From the NCBI GenBank assembly GCA_025201705.1, contig MU617470.1, positions 1 through 12,507 of the forward strand: a stretch of 12,507 nucleotides of DNA. The letters are read 5' to 3'. The first letter of the stretch is position 1; every line of letters begins with the position of its first letter. The stretch comes from Dissophora ornata (taxonomy: Eukaryota > Mortierellomycota > Mortierellomycetes > Mortierellales > Mortierellaceae). Both the position numbers and the translations under genes were made by a program. Shown here piece by piece: positions 1 through 9,100 of this stretch. The notes beneath the pieces were generated by a model. The model was not told where the DNA came from. It was given only the letters and a program-made list of their open reading frames with translations, and searched no databases.

Positions 1-727
1 CCGTACCACACCACCGCCCCCCATCGTCTCTTCTCTACCTTGCTAGGCAGACCGTCTATCTCCTTCCAAACCCCTGCGCTGCCGTCCTCCTAGATCAAGC
101 ACCAAAGCACACTGACCTCCACACACCACCGCACCACACATACAGTGGAGCAACGCTGGCCTCCATTCGATCCATTCAGCTCATCTCCCTTCTGCAACGT
201 ACCCCTAGAAATCCGCTTGTTCGTCCGCTGAATCCACAGCCCTATTTTTGTTTACGTATTTTGTGTCCTGATTCTCCATCATCCAAAGCATTGGCCCACG
301 CCCGTCTATCTCGCTTCTCCACCGGCTTGCGCTTCCAGGTGCAACCTTGTTTTGTTGTCGCTTGCAGTCCGCTTATTTTTGTGCTCCCAATCAATTCCGC
401 AAAAGGGAAGCAAACCCCTCAAACAAACATCTGGGCTTCTTTGCCCTTCTCGGATATCTTTCCTTCCTCCACGTTCTCCTTGTCCACAAAGCTGAGCTCA
501 TTTTCAATTGTTCCGCACATAAAATACATCTTCATTGCTCATTACGCCCTTTTATCCGCAGCAGACACTTCCCAGTATCACCAATCCTTATTTTTACTTT
601 TCATCTTTTCGAGTCCGTGTCTGTGTGCCTGAGTGAGCGTGTGTGTGATTGTGTGCGAGTGAGTGTGTCGTTTTCTTTCCTGCGCCCTCTGTTGTATTCT
701 CCGCGTGCACTGCTTCGATCATTTTGA
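1..727 (+). promoter_or_regulatory. Promoter and long ATG-free 5' leader of the bHLH gene
   Basis: No gene is seen here. The + strand is pyrimidine-rich, with many CT, TTCC and CCCTC runs, and it ends with a GT-rich stretch just before the start codon. Reading every line by eye, I find no ATG on the + strand before the start at 728. The codon directly upstream of that ATG in frame is TGA (725-727), so the coding sequence cannot extend upstream without an intron. ATG depletion over this length fits a long scanned 5' untranslated region more than neutral intergenic DNA. The transcription start is not determined, and a 5' UTR intron cannot be excluded. Open stretches in this region begin at TTG or GTG and look like chance. 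Confidence 0.55.
617..669 (+). repeat. GT-rich low-complexity stretch
   Basis: An imperfect run of GTGT, GTGA and GCGTGTG units lies about 60 to 110 bases before the start codon of the bHLH gene, probably within its leader. Alternating purine-pyrimidine runs of this kind are common simple repeats, and no function is claimed. Confidence 0.5.
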
Positions 728-3636
728 ATGCCAAGCTCTGTGGCATCCCCCCGCTCCGCTTCGCTGGACTTGGCATCGACCCTGCCCTATCCTCGCAAGT
801 CCCCCACTCCGACTCCAATCATGCCCATGGTCGATCAACGCGCATACCCCCAGTCGCTCCCTCCTCGCGAGAGCCAGCAACGGCAAGAACAGCCCCATCA
901 TCAACGCCAGTGGCATTCTTCTCAGCAAACCATGGATGATGGCCAATATAGCCACTACCACCATCATCATCATCAGCTTCAGCAGCATCAAGGAGATTAT
1001 CAGTCACCCGTCAAGATTGAACCAAGAGAAATAAATGGCTCATCAGATCACATCCAGCAGCAGCACACCTTGTTTGCTCGACATCCTGGCCAGAATCAGC
1101 ACTACGGGGGCCATCGACGGATGTTAGAGGATGATGATGAAGACGACGACGACAACGACGATATTGAGGACGAAGAGGAGGAAGATCATCCTGGTTTCCG
1201 TAGCGTCTATCACTCTGCCTACAACAGCGCCTACAACAGCTGCGACGAAAGCGAGGATGTCAATATGGACAGTGTGGCGATAAAAGAAGACAGTCTTGAT
1301 CAGGACATGGCGGATCCTCCATCTTCTGCGACTCCCTCTTCCTGCTCCCTTTCTTCCTTTGCCCGCTACCCTCATCCCCCGTCCCACGCGCACCAGCCGC
1401 ACCACCCTCAATCCCAGCCCCAGCACCCTCAACAACACCCCTTCCATCCTCAACGCCAGCAGCAGCAGCCCCATCACCACCATCAACAATATCATCACGA
1501 CTCCCAAACACCCCAGTCGCTCACTTCTTCATCCTCATCCTCCTCAACGGCCACGCCCGCGTCTTCCCCTTCCTTCATCAACAAAGTAGCCTCTTCGACG
1601 GCTGCACCCTTTGCAAACATCAAGCCGCGACCAGCCTTGCGTCCTCTACTGCCCTCTAGACCCACTAGCCCTCAACCCCTGGCCACCAGTCGTTCAGGAG
1701 CCCAGCCCTCAGAAATGGATGCCTCCAAGGATTCATTGTCCAATAATGCCCACTCATCGGTCTCAGCGTCAACTTCAGGCACCTCTGTCTCAGGCCCGAA
1801 TACGACCACGACGAACTCGACTGGCAAGACGCGCCAGTCGGCCTACAAGATTAACGGCCTTAACATCCTTAACAGGAATAGCCTCGACAGTCGCACCGCG
1901 CTCGAGATGATCCGCCGACGTAGAGAAAACCATAACCATGTGGAACGACGCCGACGTGACACGCTTAACTCGACCATCTTGCAGATCGCAGAGATATTGC
2001 CTAATTGCTCGTCGACCGCCAAGCTAAATAAGGGCACGATCCTTCGACTGGCACTGGACCACCTTCGGGTATGATTGCAATGACAACATTCGAGCGCTTT
2101 TCCCTCCCATCTTCACGCCATTGACCATGAATTGTCCACACGCTTTCCTATCTTGATTTTGCATAGGCCCTTCACACCGAAAACCACTCGCTGCGGTCAG
2201 AGAATGCAGCTCTTCGCTTCTTTTACCAAGGTTCACAGTCGCGTCGTAATGGGCCTCAAGGACCAGGCAGTGTCCAGGGTCATCCTGGCACCGTGCCCCC
2301 TCAGCCTCCACACAATGGGGCTCGTGCGGGCGCGTCGTCCTCTAGCGGAATGAACACTCCCCCAATCATTCCTGGTCCTGGCCAGGGCACTATCCCAAGC
2401 CTGGCAGCATCTGCAACTCAGATCCAACCCCATGCGCAATTTGGCGCCAATGTCACGCTGATTTCTGTCCCTGGTTCTACAGCAAACAGCCCTCCAGGAC
2501 AGCACTCTGCTCATCTCGGGCCATCGTCAGTCACTGCTTCTTCCACCTCTTCTGCCTCGACTGTACCAAATGGTAACTCTGCCATCAGGAGATCCATGTC
2601 GGCAAGCGGCCATCTTCATCCTATCATGCCAAAGTCTCAACCAAGCAAGGTGTCGCCTTCGTCTAGCCCCCGACCAAGACTGCTGCCTCATCCTAGCCCA
2701 AGTAGTATCAAGCCTTATAACGATGTCCGCCTCGGGCCATCGCCACTGTCGAGCCCATGTTCCTCTCCACCACTAGCGCCTGTGGCCACGAACCCCCCTG
2801 TGTCCACTAACTCGAATGCTCTGGCTAGCGCCCTACCAACTGTACCGGCTAGTCACCAACACTCCGCTGCTGTTTCTGCTGCTGCTGCTGCCGCCGCCGC
2901 TGCAGCAGCGGCAGGATCTGGTTCGTCAGGGCAAGTACATACTAGCAGCAATCGCACACTGATGCCTTCCTCGACATCATCTTCCATGGCTGCTCGCCAC
3001 CAAAAGAGCAACAGCGGCGGTATGCTGTCGAACAGCCACGGTCTACAACATGCAACGTTGCCTGTCGCTGCGCCCGGGCCCGGAGCGGGTTCCGAGAAGA
3101 GTCGGAAGCACTCTGCCCATTCTACTCATTCATCGATCTCCTCCGCGCCTTCATCCGGAACACCCTCAGCCGCTACTTCGCCGTACGGGTCGCCCTACTC
3201 TGGGTACAGCCAAGGGGGACAGCACTCGGGGTCACCTTCGTCGCACCCATTTTATCCTGCGCAACATCATCATTCCTCGCATCCACAGTATCAGCAGCAA
3301 CAACAGCATGCACATCTGCCTCAGCATCACCCTCAAGGGCCCGGTATCGTGCTGCCGTCGATCGGAAGTGTGACCAATCCTTCAAGTCCAATGACGTCGC
3401 CTCACCATAACCCCCACCAAATGACGCCACTGCCTTTGCCGTCACCTATGAGCCTCCCTGGTCCTGCGATGAGCCACGACTCTTTTGGCAAGCAGCAGCA
3501 GCAGCACTATTCGTATCCGAATCATAGTCAGGGTCCACATTCCCATGGCCAGCCTCATCCCCATGCCCACGCTCCAAATCCACGTGTCCATCCCCACGAT
3601 GGGTTGAATATCCTGCCTCCACTGGCACCCCGTTAA
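728..3636 (+). CDS. bHLH-leucine-zipper transcription factor, MiT/TFE- and Rtg3-like; join(728..2068,2167..3636)
   Basis: The spliced product is 936 residues; the 98-base GT-AG intron falls between codons and joins 447 to 489 residues in frame. Residues 396-410 are the basic region. His402, Glu406 and Arg410 form the H-E-R triad of class B bHLH proteins, which bind CACGTG. Helix 2 contains NKGTIL (434-439), as I recall it from MITF/TFEB, with a related sequence in yeast Rtg3. After the intron, Leu449, Leu456 and Leu463 form a short leucine heptad, so a dimerising zipper follows helix 2. A conserved-looking block at about 373-395 precedes the basic region. The rest is probably disordered: His/Gln-rich stretches, an acidic tract (about 134-153), a VKIE sumoylation consensus (95-98), a 12-residue Ala run (685-696) and a His/Gln-rich C-terminus. 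The start follows an in-frame TGA; its context is weak, and Met32 or Met34 (better context) are alternatives. A nuclear DNA-binding role is firm; the regulated pathway is unknown. Confidence 0.88.
2069..2166 (+). other. Intron of the bHLH gene
   Basis: The intron starts GTATGA and ends GCATAG, is 98 bases long and lies in phase 0. It separates helix 2 of the bHLH domain from the leucine zipper. Removing it continues the frame as ALHTENHSLRSENAALR, which completes a leucine heptad; this strongly supports the splice. If retained, translation stops after one extra Val codon. Confidence 0.88.
3581..3586. promoter_or_regulatory. CACGTG palindrome inside the bHLH coding sequence
   Basis: A perfect E-box palindrome lies near the 3' end of the bHLH coding sequence. 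It encodes part of the His/Pro-rich tail and may be chance, since about three are expected in 12.5 kb at even base composition. It is listed because the encoded protein is of the class that binds this site. Confidence 0.2.
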
Positions 3637-3727
3637 CGATTCTATCATTTATTTATTACTCCTTGCATTTCTTTTATGTACTTGTATACCATACAACCAT
3701 TCTTCTTTTCCAGTTGAGCATTCTTGT

Positions 3728-3733
3728 AATAAA
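3728..3733 (+). terminator. Poly(A) signal AATAAA of the bHLH gene
   Basis: A canonical AATAAA lies 92 bases after the TAA stop of the bHLH gene in an AT-rich, T-rich 3' region. It is the best candidate for 3' end formation of that transcript; cleavage is expected some 10 to 30 bases downstream. Confidence 0.6.
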
Positions 3734-3763
3734 ATGTAGCTTGCTACACGCCTACACGATCGT

Positions 3764-3804
3764 AAAAAAAGAAAAAAGAAAAAAGAAAAAAAAAACAACA
3801 ACAA
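3764..3804 (+). repeat. A-rich tract with G and AAC interruptions
   Basis: This is a run of A blocks separated by single G residues, then AAC units, directly downstream of the bHLH gene's poly(A) signal. It could mark the end of the 3' UTR, act as a nucleosome-poor spacer between genes 1 and 2, or be simple slippage. There are no flanking target-site duplications to suggest a retroposed poly(A) tail. Confidence 0.55.
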
Positions 3805-4470
3805 TAGTCTTGACATCCAACCACAATCGAAGTATAGTCTTGCCTAGAATACTCGGTGTTCTGTTACCACGTCTGCTCGCTGCCGTTGCTCGCGTGTGGG
3901 AGAACGAGCTCTAACATCTGATTGAGCTGAAGGCTAAAGCTATGTTATGAGTCACGTGCAGGACGGGACGATCGCATGGCATGGAGAAACAAAAAAGGGA
4001 AAGAGGGACCCATGCAAAAATCTTGAGAGCCAAAAAATTAGACAAGCTTGGGAGCAAGCAAAGGAAGAGAAGGGGAGGAGCGAGGATCGAGGATCGCGGG
4101 TCTTGGGGCTAGGGCCAGGCGCCAGGACAGTGGATCGAGGGCCCAGGAACCGCGGCCCCCCAGCATCGACACTGCGGTCTCACTGGGCCCTGCATGCCAT
4201 GCTGCAAATGTCGATGGGACCATGGTGGCGGTATTGGACCGTGGCTCTTTCGCCTGCTTCATGCCTTGGTTGGATCGAGGACCTCTGCTGTCTGCAGGCC
4301 GAGTGGGAGTTGTGACTCTCGGCTATGAGCTTCACTCATTGTTGCTTGCGGTTGTTGTCTTCGTTGTTGTCTTCCTCTTCCTCTTCCCATCCCCATTCTT
4401 CCCTCGCGTTCCTGTCTCATCATCCTTGCCAACATTCTCATCTTACTTCAGTAGTTACACAACCACCCCA
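3805..4470 (+). promoter_or_regulatory. Promoter and CT-rich leader of gene 2
   Basis: This gap has no convincing gene. Its first part contains an E-box, G/A-rich sequence and small GATCGAG tandem units near 4081-4100. From about 4330 it becomes strongly pyrimidine-rich (GTTGTT, CTTCCT, TTCCC), like the leader of the bHLH gene. There is no ATG between 4328 and the start at 4471, whereas several occur further upstream (for example 3947, 4222 and 4325). That pattern places the likely transcription start near 4330, with a leader of roughly 140 bases. Confidence 0.5.
3953..3958. promoter_or_regulatory. E-box CACGTG upstream of gene 2
   Basis: GTCACGTG (3951-3958) contains the palindromic class B E-box. 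It matches the first eight bases of GTCACGTGAC, the CLEAR-type element bound by MiT/TFE factors. It lies about 220 bases past the poly(A) signal of the bHLH gene and about 510 bases before the start codon of gene 2. Binding by the neighbouring bHLH protein is inference; one hexamer match is weak evidence. Confidence 0.4.
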
Positions 4471-7175
4471 ATGTGGCAGGACGAAGAGGACACCAGCCCT
4501 ATCTCCACCGCTCCCACAACCACCAACGGCTTTTCCTCCCCCCCCGTCCTCCACGGCCCGTCCTCTTCCTCTCCCCTCTTCCCTGCGACCGAATCAGAGC
4601 CATCTTCCCCTAGACCATCTGCCACGCTCCCCTCCTCCACTCTGCCCATCACCTTTCCCGCCCGTCCAACCTACACTATCGGCACAAAGAGCCATTCCTA
4701 CGCCACTGACCATCTCAAGTCCATCCCCTCCCCTCATCTGCCTGCTTCGCCCTCGAGCACTCCAATGGAGACAGACGACTCTCTTGCGAGATCTATCTCC
4801 GTCCCCGCCTCGCCGTCAGCAAGCCCTTCCAAGCACAACAGCATCCATCGTACATCCAGTCTTCAACGCGTAAAATCCGCTGCGTCCGTATCCGAGCCGG
4901 CCTTTGGACAGGATGCCGCGACTGCTTCGACTCCGCTCCGCCGCCAGTCCTCGCTCTCTCTCAGCCTGAACCGCCACTCGTCTCTGTCCAAGAAAAATGC
5001 AAAGCAGCAGCAACAGCAGCAGCAGGACCGTGACCTGGTCGTACCCCCCTCTCCTTCTTCAACCCATCGACCGCAAAAGCATGTCATGTTGAACCGCAGA
5101 AGCGTCTCGCAGGACTTCCAGCTGCGTCTGCAGCACCAGCAGCAGCGGCAAGAGGATCTAGGTGAAGAACTCTCTGAGGCTGGTGAGGATCATATTCCGG
5201 GAACGCCTTCCTCCGTCTCCTCGTTCGGCTCAGGTACAATGGGAATGAGTGGAAGCGAACGAGAACGAGACAAGAGTCTCTCGGGACGGCACAATCGATT
5301 GAGTCGAGTAAGTTCATCAAGATCCTGAGTATATTTTTTTTTCTTCAGTCACATTCGCCGATCCACGCGCAATATTCCATACTCAACATCTTGCTCCTTT
5401 GCTTGGACACATGATAGAATTCTGTGGCTCTGATCGAGTCCAGGACTGTTCAGACTCTCAGCAGTAATCTTGCTATGGTCAGCTCGCCGACGGATAGCGA
5501 GTTTCCACAGCAGAACAGTGACACGTTGTTATCAGTCATTGCCCAAAAAGAGGCTAGGATTGCTCAGTTGCGCGAGGATCTGGAGACAAACCTGACAGAG
5601 CTGACGCAACTCAAGGAGCGCTGGTCACAGATGATGATCGAGGAGCGTAGCCGCCAACAGGCCGAGGCCTCTGCCTCGATCCAGGAGCAGGAAAGGCAGC
5701 TTTATGGCCATAGTAGCGCTCAGTCCGTATCGCATCGATTGTCGACCACAGGAGCAGGCATATGGGGCTCCGTCGTTGGAAGTGTTAGCGGCATCAGCGG
5801 CGTCAGTGGTGGAATCAGCCTCCATAACATCAACGCCCTTCACCAACAACAGCAACACCAGCCATCTCAAACAGTAACGAGTCCCGGAGGCCTTGTCAGT
5901 GGCCGAAGCAGCACTAGCAGTCGACCAACCAGTCCCTTGCCAGCCTATCTCAGTGGCTTCTCTTCTCTTAATGGCCTCAATAGTTCTGTATCACCTATCG
6001 GACACAATGGTGGCCTGAGCTCTTCATATGCCAAGATTGGCGATAGGACCTCGCTGTCTTCACTTTCAACATGCTCGTCCTCCCAATCAAATGCTGGCGA
6101 CGGCCCGACTGCATTCGAAGCCGGTCATTCCAGCCAGAGCAGCATTAGCAGTGCAGGACACCCCGACCAGGGCACACTCCAGTCGCAGCTACACAAAGAA
6201 CAGCGCGACTCAAGAAGGGTGAGGAGAGAGTCAAGTGGACTGTATATTCCTTCAGAGGCCGAAGAGGTGTTAGTCAACACTGGTCGCGCACTATTCAAAG
6301 GATTTGGATCGTTAATAGGAGGTATTCGAACGGTTGTCAGCGACGTGGCAGAATCTGATAGGTAAGAATGAAGGAAATCCGGGCTGACCCTCGAGTATGT
6401 TTACAAGCTAGACGATCCAATGTTGCCTTGGAAACTGACAGATATTTGTTTATTCGTTTACTCTCCGCCTCAATTTTTTTTTGGCATGCACGCTAGATTC
6501 CAGCAATCTCGACAACGGACTCTTGACATGATGTCAGGATTAGCACAGAGCGCAGCAGACGCGCTTCCACTGCCAAGTCATGACGATATCTACTATCATC
6601 ACCAGCGATTGCGGCTCTTGGATGAAGAGGAGGAAGAGCAATTGTCAGCTGAGCAGCAGCAACAGCGACAGCACCACCTCCAGCAACTGCAACAAGCCAA
6701 GGAGCAACGGAGGAGGGAACGGCAGAAGGAAAAGGAAAGAGAAAAGGAACGAAGGTTCATAGAGAAGACGCAGAGTGTATCATCATTGGAATCTTCAGGG
6801 GCAAGCCAGTCGCCTAGTTTGGTCCGACGAAGCAGTCGTCGATCTGGCCCTCAGAAGAGCTCTGCTTCGATTGCGATCGAGAGTAAGGATGACTCTCTTT
6901 CCGATTCAGTTAGCCAACTGATGATTCGGGAGGGACCAAAGGTTGTGAACGGTTCAAGCGCGTCTGGTCAGGACGAAGAAGAAGCACTGGAATGGAATAT
7001 TGAGGACCAAGAATTGCTTGAGAGCCTGGAGGCGGATGTGCGGGGCCAGAAAAAAGGCACCGCGGAGATGAATGCCAAGGCGGGCTCCGGGATGGGGAGC
7101 CCAATAGATACCCCTACGAGGACAGCGCTGGAGCCCTCGACTACATTCGCATTAGCATCCAAAAAGAACGACTAA
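4471..7175 (+). CDS. Ser/Pro-rich coiled-coil protein, possibly DUF4048-like; join(4471..5307,5418..6361,6497..7175)
   Basis: The spliced product is 819 residues from three exons that join in frame (introns in phase 0 and phase 2). Exon 1 (1-279) is disordered and Ser/Thr/Pro-rich, with a Gln run at 179-185 and repeated Arg-x-x-Ser patterns such as RRQSS and NRRSVS. Exon 2 opens with a conserved-looking block beginning NSVALIESRT and a coiled coil at about 314-373. A Ser-rich spacer follows, then a hydrophobic-amphipathic segment at about 556-594 that includes ALFKGFGSLIGG and crosses intron 2. Exon 3 adds an amphipathic stretch, a long Glu/Gln/Arg/Lys helix (635-684) and an acidic segment with a Trp (about 753-772). 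There is no signal peptide or clear membrane span from Met1. The coiled coil plus C-terminal amphipathic block recalls fungal DUF4048 proteins, from memory only; the function is unknown. An in-frame ATG at 4222 in strong context would add 83 residues including a hydrophobic run, but that sequence looks like the CT-rich leader. Confidence 0.8.
5308..5417 (+). other. Intron 1 of gene 2
   Basis: It starts with the consensus donor GTAAGT and ends ATGATAG; it is 110 bases long and in phase 0. A CTCAAC sequence near 5382 could serve as branch site. The nearer acceptor at 5348 would lead to a TGA stop, so the acceptor at 5417, which opens the long exon 2 frame, is preferred. Confidence 0.85.
6362..6496 (+). 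other. Intron 2 of gene 2
   Basis: The donor is GTAAGA. The acceptor CGCTAG follows a run of T residues. Length is 135 bases, phase 2, splitting an Arg codon (AG then A). CTGAC at 6435-6439 is a plausible branch site. The join continues the amphipathic segment as ESDR-FQQSRQRTLD. If retained, translation stops at once at TAA. Confidence 0.85.
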
Positions 7176-7180
7176 TGCCC

Positions 7181-7186
7181 AATAAA
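7181..7186 (+). terminator. Poly(A) signal AATAAA of gene 2
   Basis: A canonical AATAAA starts only five bases after the TAA stop of gene 2. If it is used, the 3' UTR is very short; later T-rich sequence could supply alternative ends. Confidence 0.5.
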
Positions 7187-7241
7187 ATCGACCGTTAGAT
7201 CACTATCCTATTCTGTATTATTGCTCGCATGCCAATAGCTG

Positions 7242-7247
7242 TTTATT
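7242..7247 (-). terminator. Candidate poly(A) signal for the converging gene 3
   Basis: TTTATT on the + strand reads AATAAA on the - strand, about 215 to 335 bases beyond the possible stops of gene 3. It lies just past the end of gene 2, so transcripts of the two converging genes would approach or overlap here. Confidence 0.3.
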
Positions 7248-7461
7248 GGTGTTGTATCCTCCTTCGGTATTCGCACATGCACGAGTCCTCCTTCATTAGG
7301 AAATAACCCCTCTCTTTCAGGGAACCTCCTTTTTTACACAAAAGACAAATACCTCACACGAGCACTCCTCTCCCCCAACTGCATTTCCCCTTGTACATGC
7401 TGCATTTTTTTCTAATTAGTTCGAATATTTGCTGCTTTGCGTTGATCTGATCTGGGTAGCA

Positions 7462-8467
7462 TTACACTGCATGCGATGGATTTTTGAAGTGGAGCAATAT
7501 GTGTACGCACGCAGGAAATAGATGATATGATATGGGCTTATGGACAAAAGTCTGTGACCCTAGCAATATAGTTTGGTGTCTACGCCAACGAGATCCGCTG
7601 AGCAATAGGCTTCTCATCACGGCCGTAATCCCTGCCGATAGCGAGGATGATACACTAGGTTTCCCTTGAACTAACGGCTTGGCTTGCGCTGAACTTCCAA
7701 CTGTCGGCAAAGATGCTGACACAGGAGGCCCCATTGGGATACCTGCGACAGTCTCATTCAAGGTCCCATCAGGCCAGGTCTGGACGATAGAGGTCCTGCA
7801 CAGAGCGTTATACGACGGTACAAACTTGGACCGGTATTGAAAAAATTCCGGCGTGTAAAAACGAGCGATCCTGGGCATCAGATTCTCAGCCAGATAGCCG
7901 ACAGTGGCATTAAGAGCGTGTTGGGAGCAGGGTGAGCATGTATCGACGGGGTCCAAGCCCTGAAAAATGGGCTTTGCGAAGCGCGAATGGTACCCGAGGC
8001 AAGGTAAAGGGCCTGGCTAGTGGTGAAGCGGCTATTTGGGCCTCCAACTACAGCGTTGGCGAGGCAGTACGCGGGTGTATCGACAGCTGGTGGAAGCATC
8101 TCGATGGCGTTTGGGTCCAGTCCGCAGTAGACAGTCCTGATCGGCTCTGCAAAGAAGATCTCAAGCGCAATTTGGAGGCGCCACAGGCGTTCACATACTT
8201 TGTTGCAGCAGAGATCAGGGTCTAGTGCGAGCAAGCTGGGGGTTTGCCGCAGGCCTGGTTGAGGATGTCCTTGTAGTTTGGATTCGAGCCCTGGGTCTCG
8301 AGAGCTGCGTTATAGGCTTGGTCTGTGTAGCATTCTTGATAGCCACCACTGCCATTGGCTGAGAATGAATAGTCGCTGTAGACGGCGGTACAGTTCGCGT
8401 CCTGGGCTTGGATGACAGAGGTCCGGCTAAGCAGTGATACGAGGAGCACGGCTGAGAGAAGACGCAT
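7462..8467 (-). pseudogene. Broken gene for a secreted cysteine-rich protein, possibly GPI-anchored
   Basis: The start codon is at 8467-8465. Residues 1-21 are a signal peptide (hydrophobic core LLSAVLLVSLL, likely cleavage after IQA). The mature part has Cys26, Cys46, Cys73 and Cys79 and N-glycosylation sequons (NCT, NGS). An in-frame TAG at 8224-8222 ends this frame after 81 codons, yet the same frame continues in family-like style (TLISAATKYVNAC). Coding then moves by one base near 8171-8173 into a second frame (VYCGLDPNAIEMLPPAVDT). It moves again near 7956-7990 into a third (GLDPVDTCSPCSQHALNAT), which runs with further Cys and Asn sequons to a Ser-rich tail. A third shift near 7592-7596 would give a short hydrophobic GPI-type end stopping at 7580; without it the frame runs to 7462. 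No intron explains the breaks cleanly, because the sequence on both sides of the TAG looks coding. Short homopolymers near two breaks also allow assembly error. Function is unknown; cell wall or secreted location is inferred. Confidence 0.62.
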
Positions 8468-8600
8468 GACGAGAAAGTAGATTAAGAAGTAGTTGTGGAT
8501 GAACTGAAGGAGGATGATTGAAGGCGCAAGATTACAATCTCTTACTCTCTCTCTCTCTATCTTACATACACACATACACACTCTACCGAAAAAAAGAGGG
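8468..8600 (-). promoter_or_regulatory. 5' leader of gene 3
   Basis: On the - strand the bases just upstream of the start codon are pyrimidine-rich and ATG-free for about 97 bases, as expected of a fungal leader. Further upstream come GA and GT-type repeats. No TATA element is evident. Confidence 0.4.
8545..8582. repeat. (CT)7 and CA/TACA-type simple repeat
   Basis: Seven CT units at 8545-8558 are followed after a few bases by alternating ACATACACAC sequence to about 8582. It lies in the leader or proximal promoter of gene 3 and is a microsatellite-like tract. Confidence 0.6.
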
Positions 8601-9100
8601 AGCTCAAATGGTTACTAGCATTCTTGCAATAGCAACAGATCCAGCTTGGGCAAGACCTCAAGCAATAACAGAGCGTGCTATGCTCAATCGACGCGAGTGT
8701 GGGGTTGGTCCTCGGCAACGTGGCTTCAGTATCCCATACTGCGAGTCTAAAATGGCATTAACAATAACAAGGTTACTCCGGTGGTCACAGTGGCCGCCTT
8801 ACAAGAGGCAAGGGCATTAACCCCTTCTGCGTGCAGGAGACAGTTTTGGAAATACTCTGCCGCCCAGGAGACAACCAGAGTGTCTATGAAGGGAGCGAAT
8901 GAGAAGATGAGAGAGTGAAAGAGAGAAATGGCGAGAGGGGTTCAGTTGGAGGAAGGACCACAATACAGCACTAAGGAATGAGGGGAGGCAGGTCGAAAGG
9001 GAGGGGTAGCTAGGCAGTATGATAGTGCTGCGAGATGGAGCCACGGGACACAGGCGCGCGAGGGCATTCCCCCTTGTTCTGAGGTGTATGGCTTGCCGCT

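Noticed and set aside
347..727. Open + strand frames upstream of the bHLH gene
   Set aside because: They begin at TTG or GTG because the region has no ATG, have leader-like CT-rich composition and encode nothing recognisable.
1380..1500. Repeated CAC/CAG/CAA sequence as a CRISPR-like or satellite array
   Set aside because: These are His/Gln codon runs inside the bHLH coding sequence with no fixed repeat-spacer unit.
3764..3804. Poly(A)-like tract as a retroposon tail
   Set aside because: No target-site duplications and no element body; it sits just after an ordinary poly(A) signal of gene 1.
7932..8225. 97-codon + strand frame inside gene 3
   Set aside because: It is the antisense shadow of the broken secreted-protein gene, whose - strand frames have coherent family-like sequence.
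8279..8290. tRNA B-box-like GGGCTCGAATCC on the - strand
   Set aside because: It is explained by coding sequence (Gly-Ser-Asn-Pro) in gene 3; no A-box or cloverleaf is found around it.
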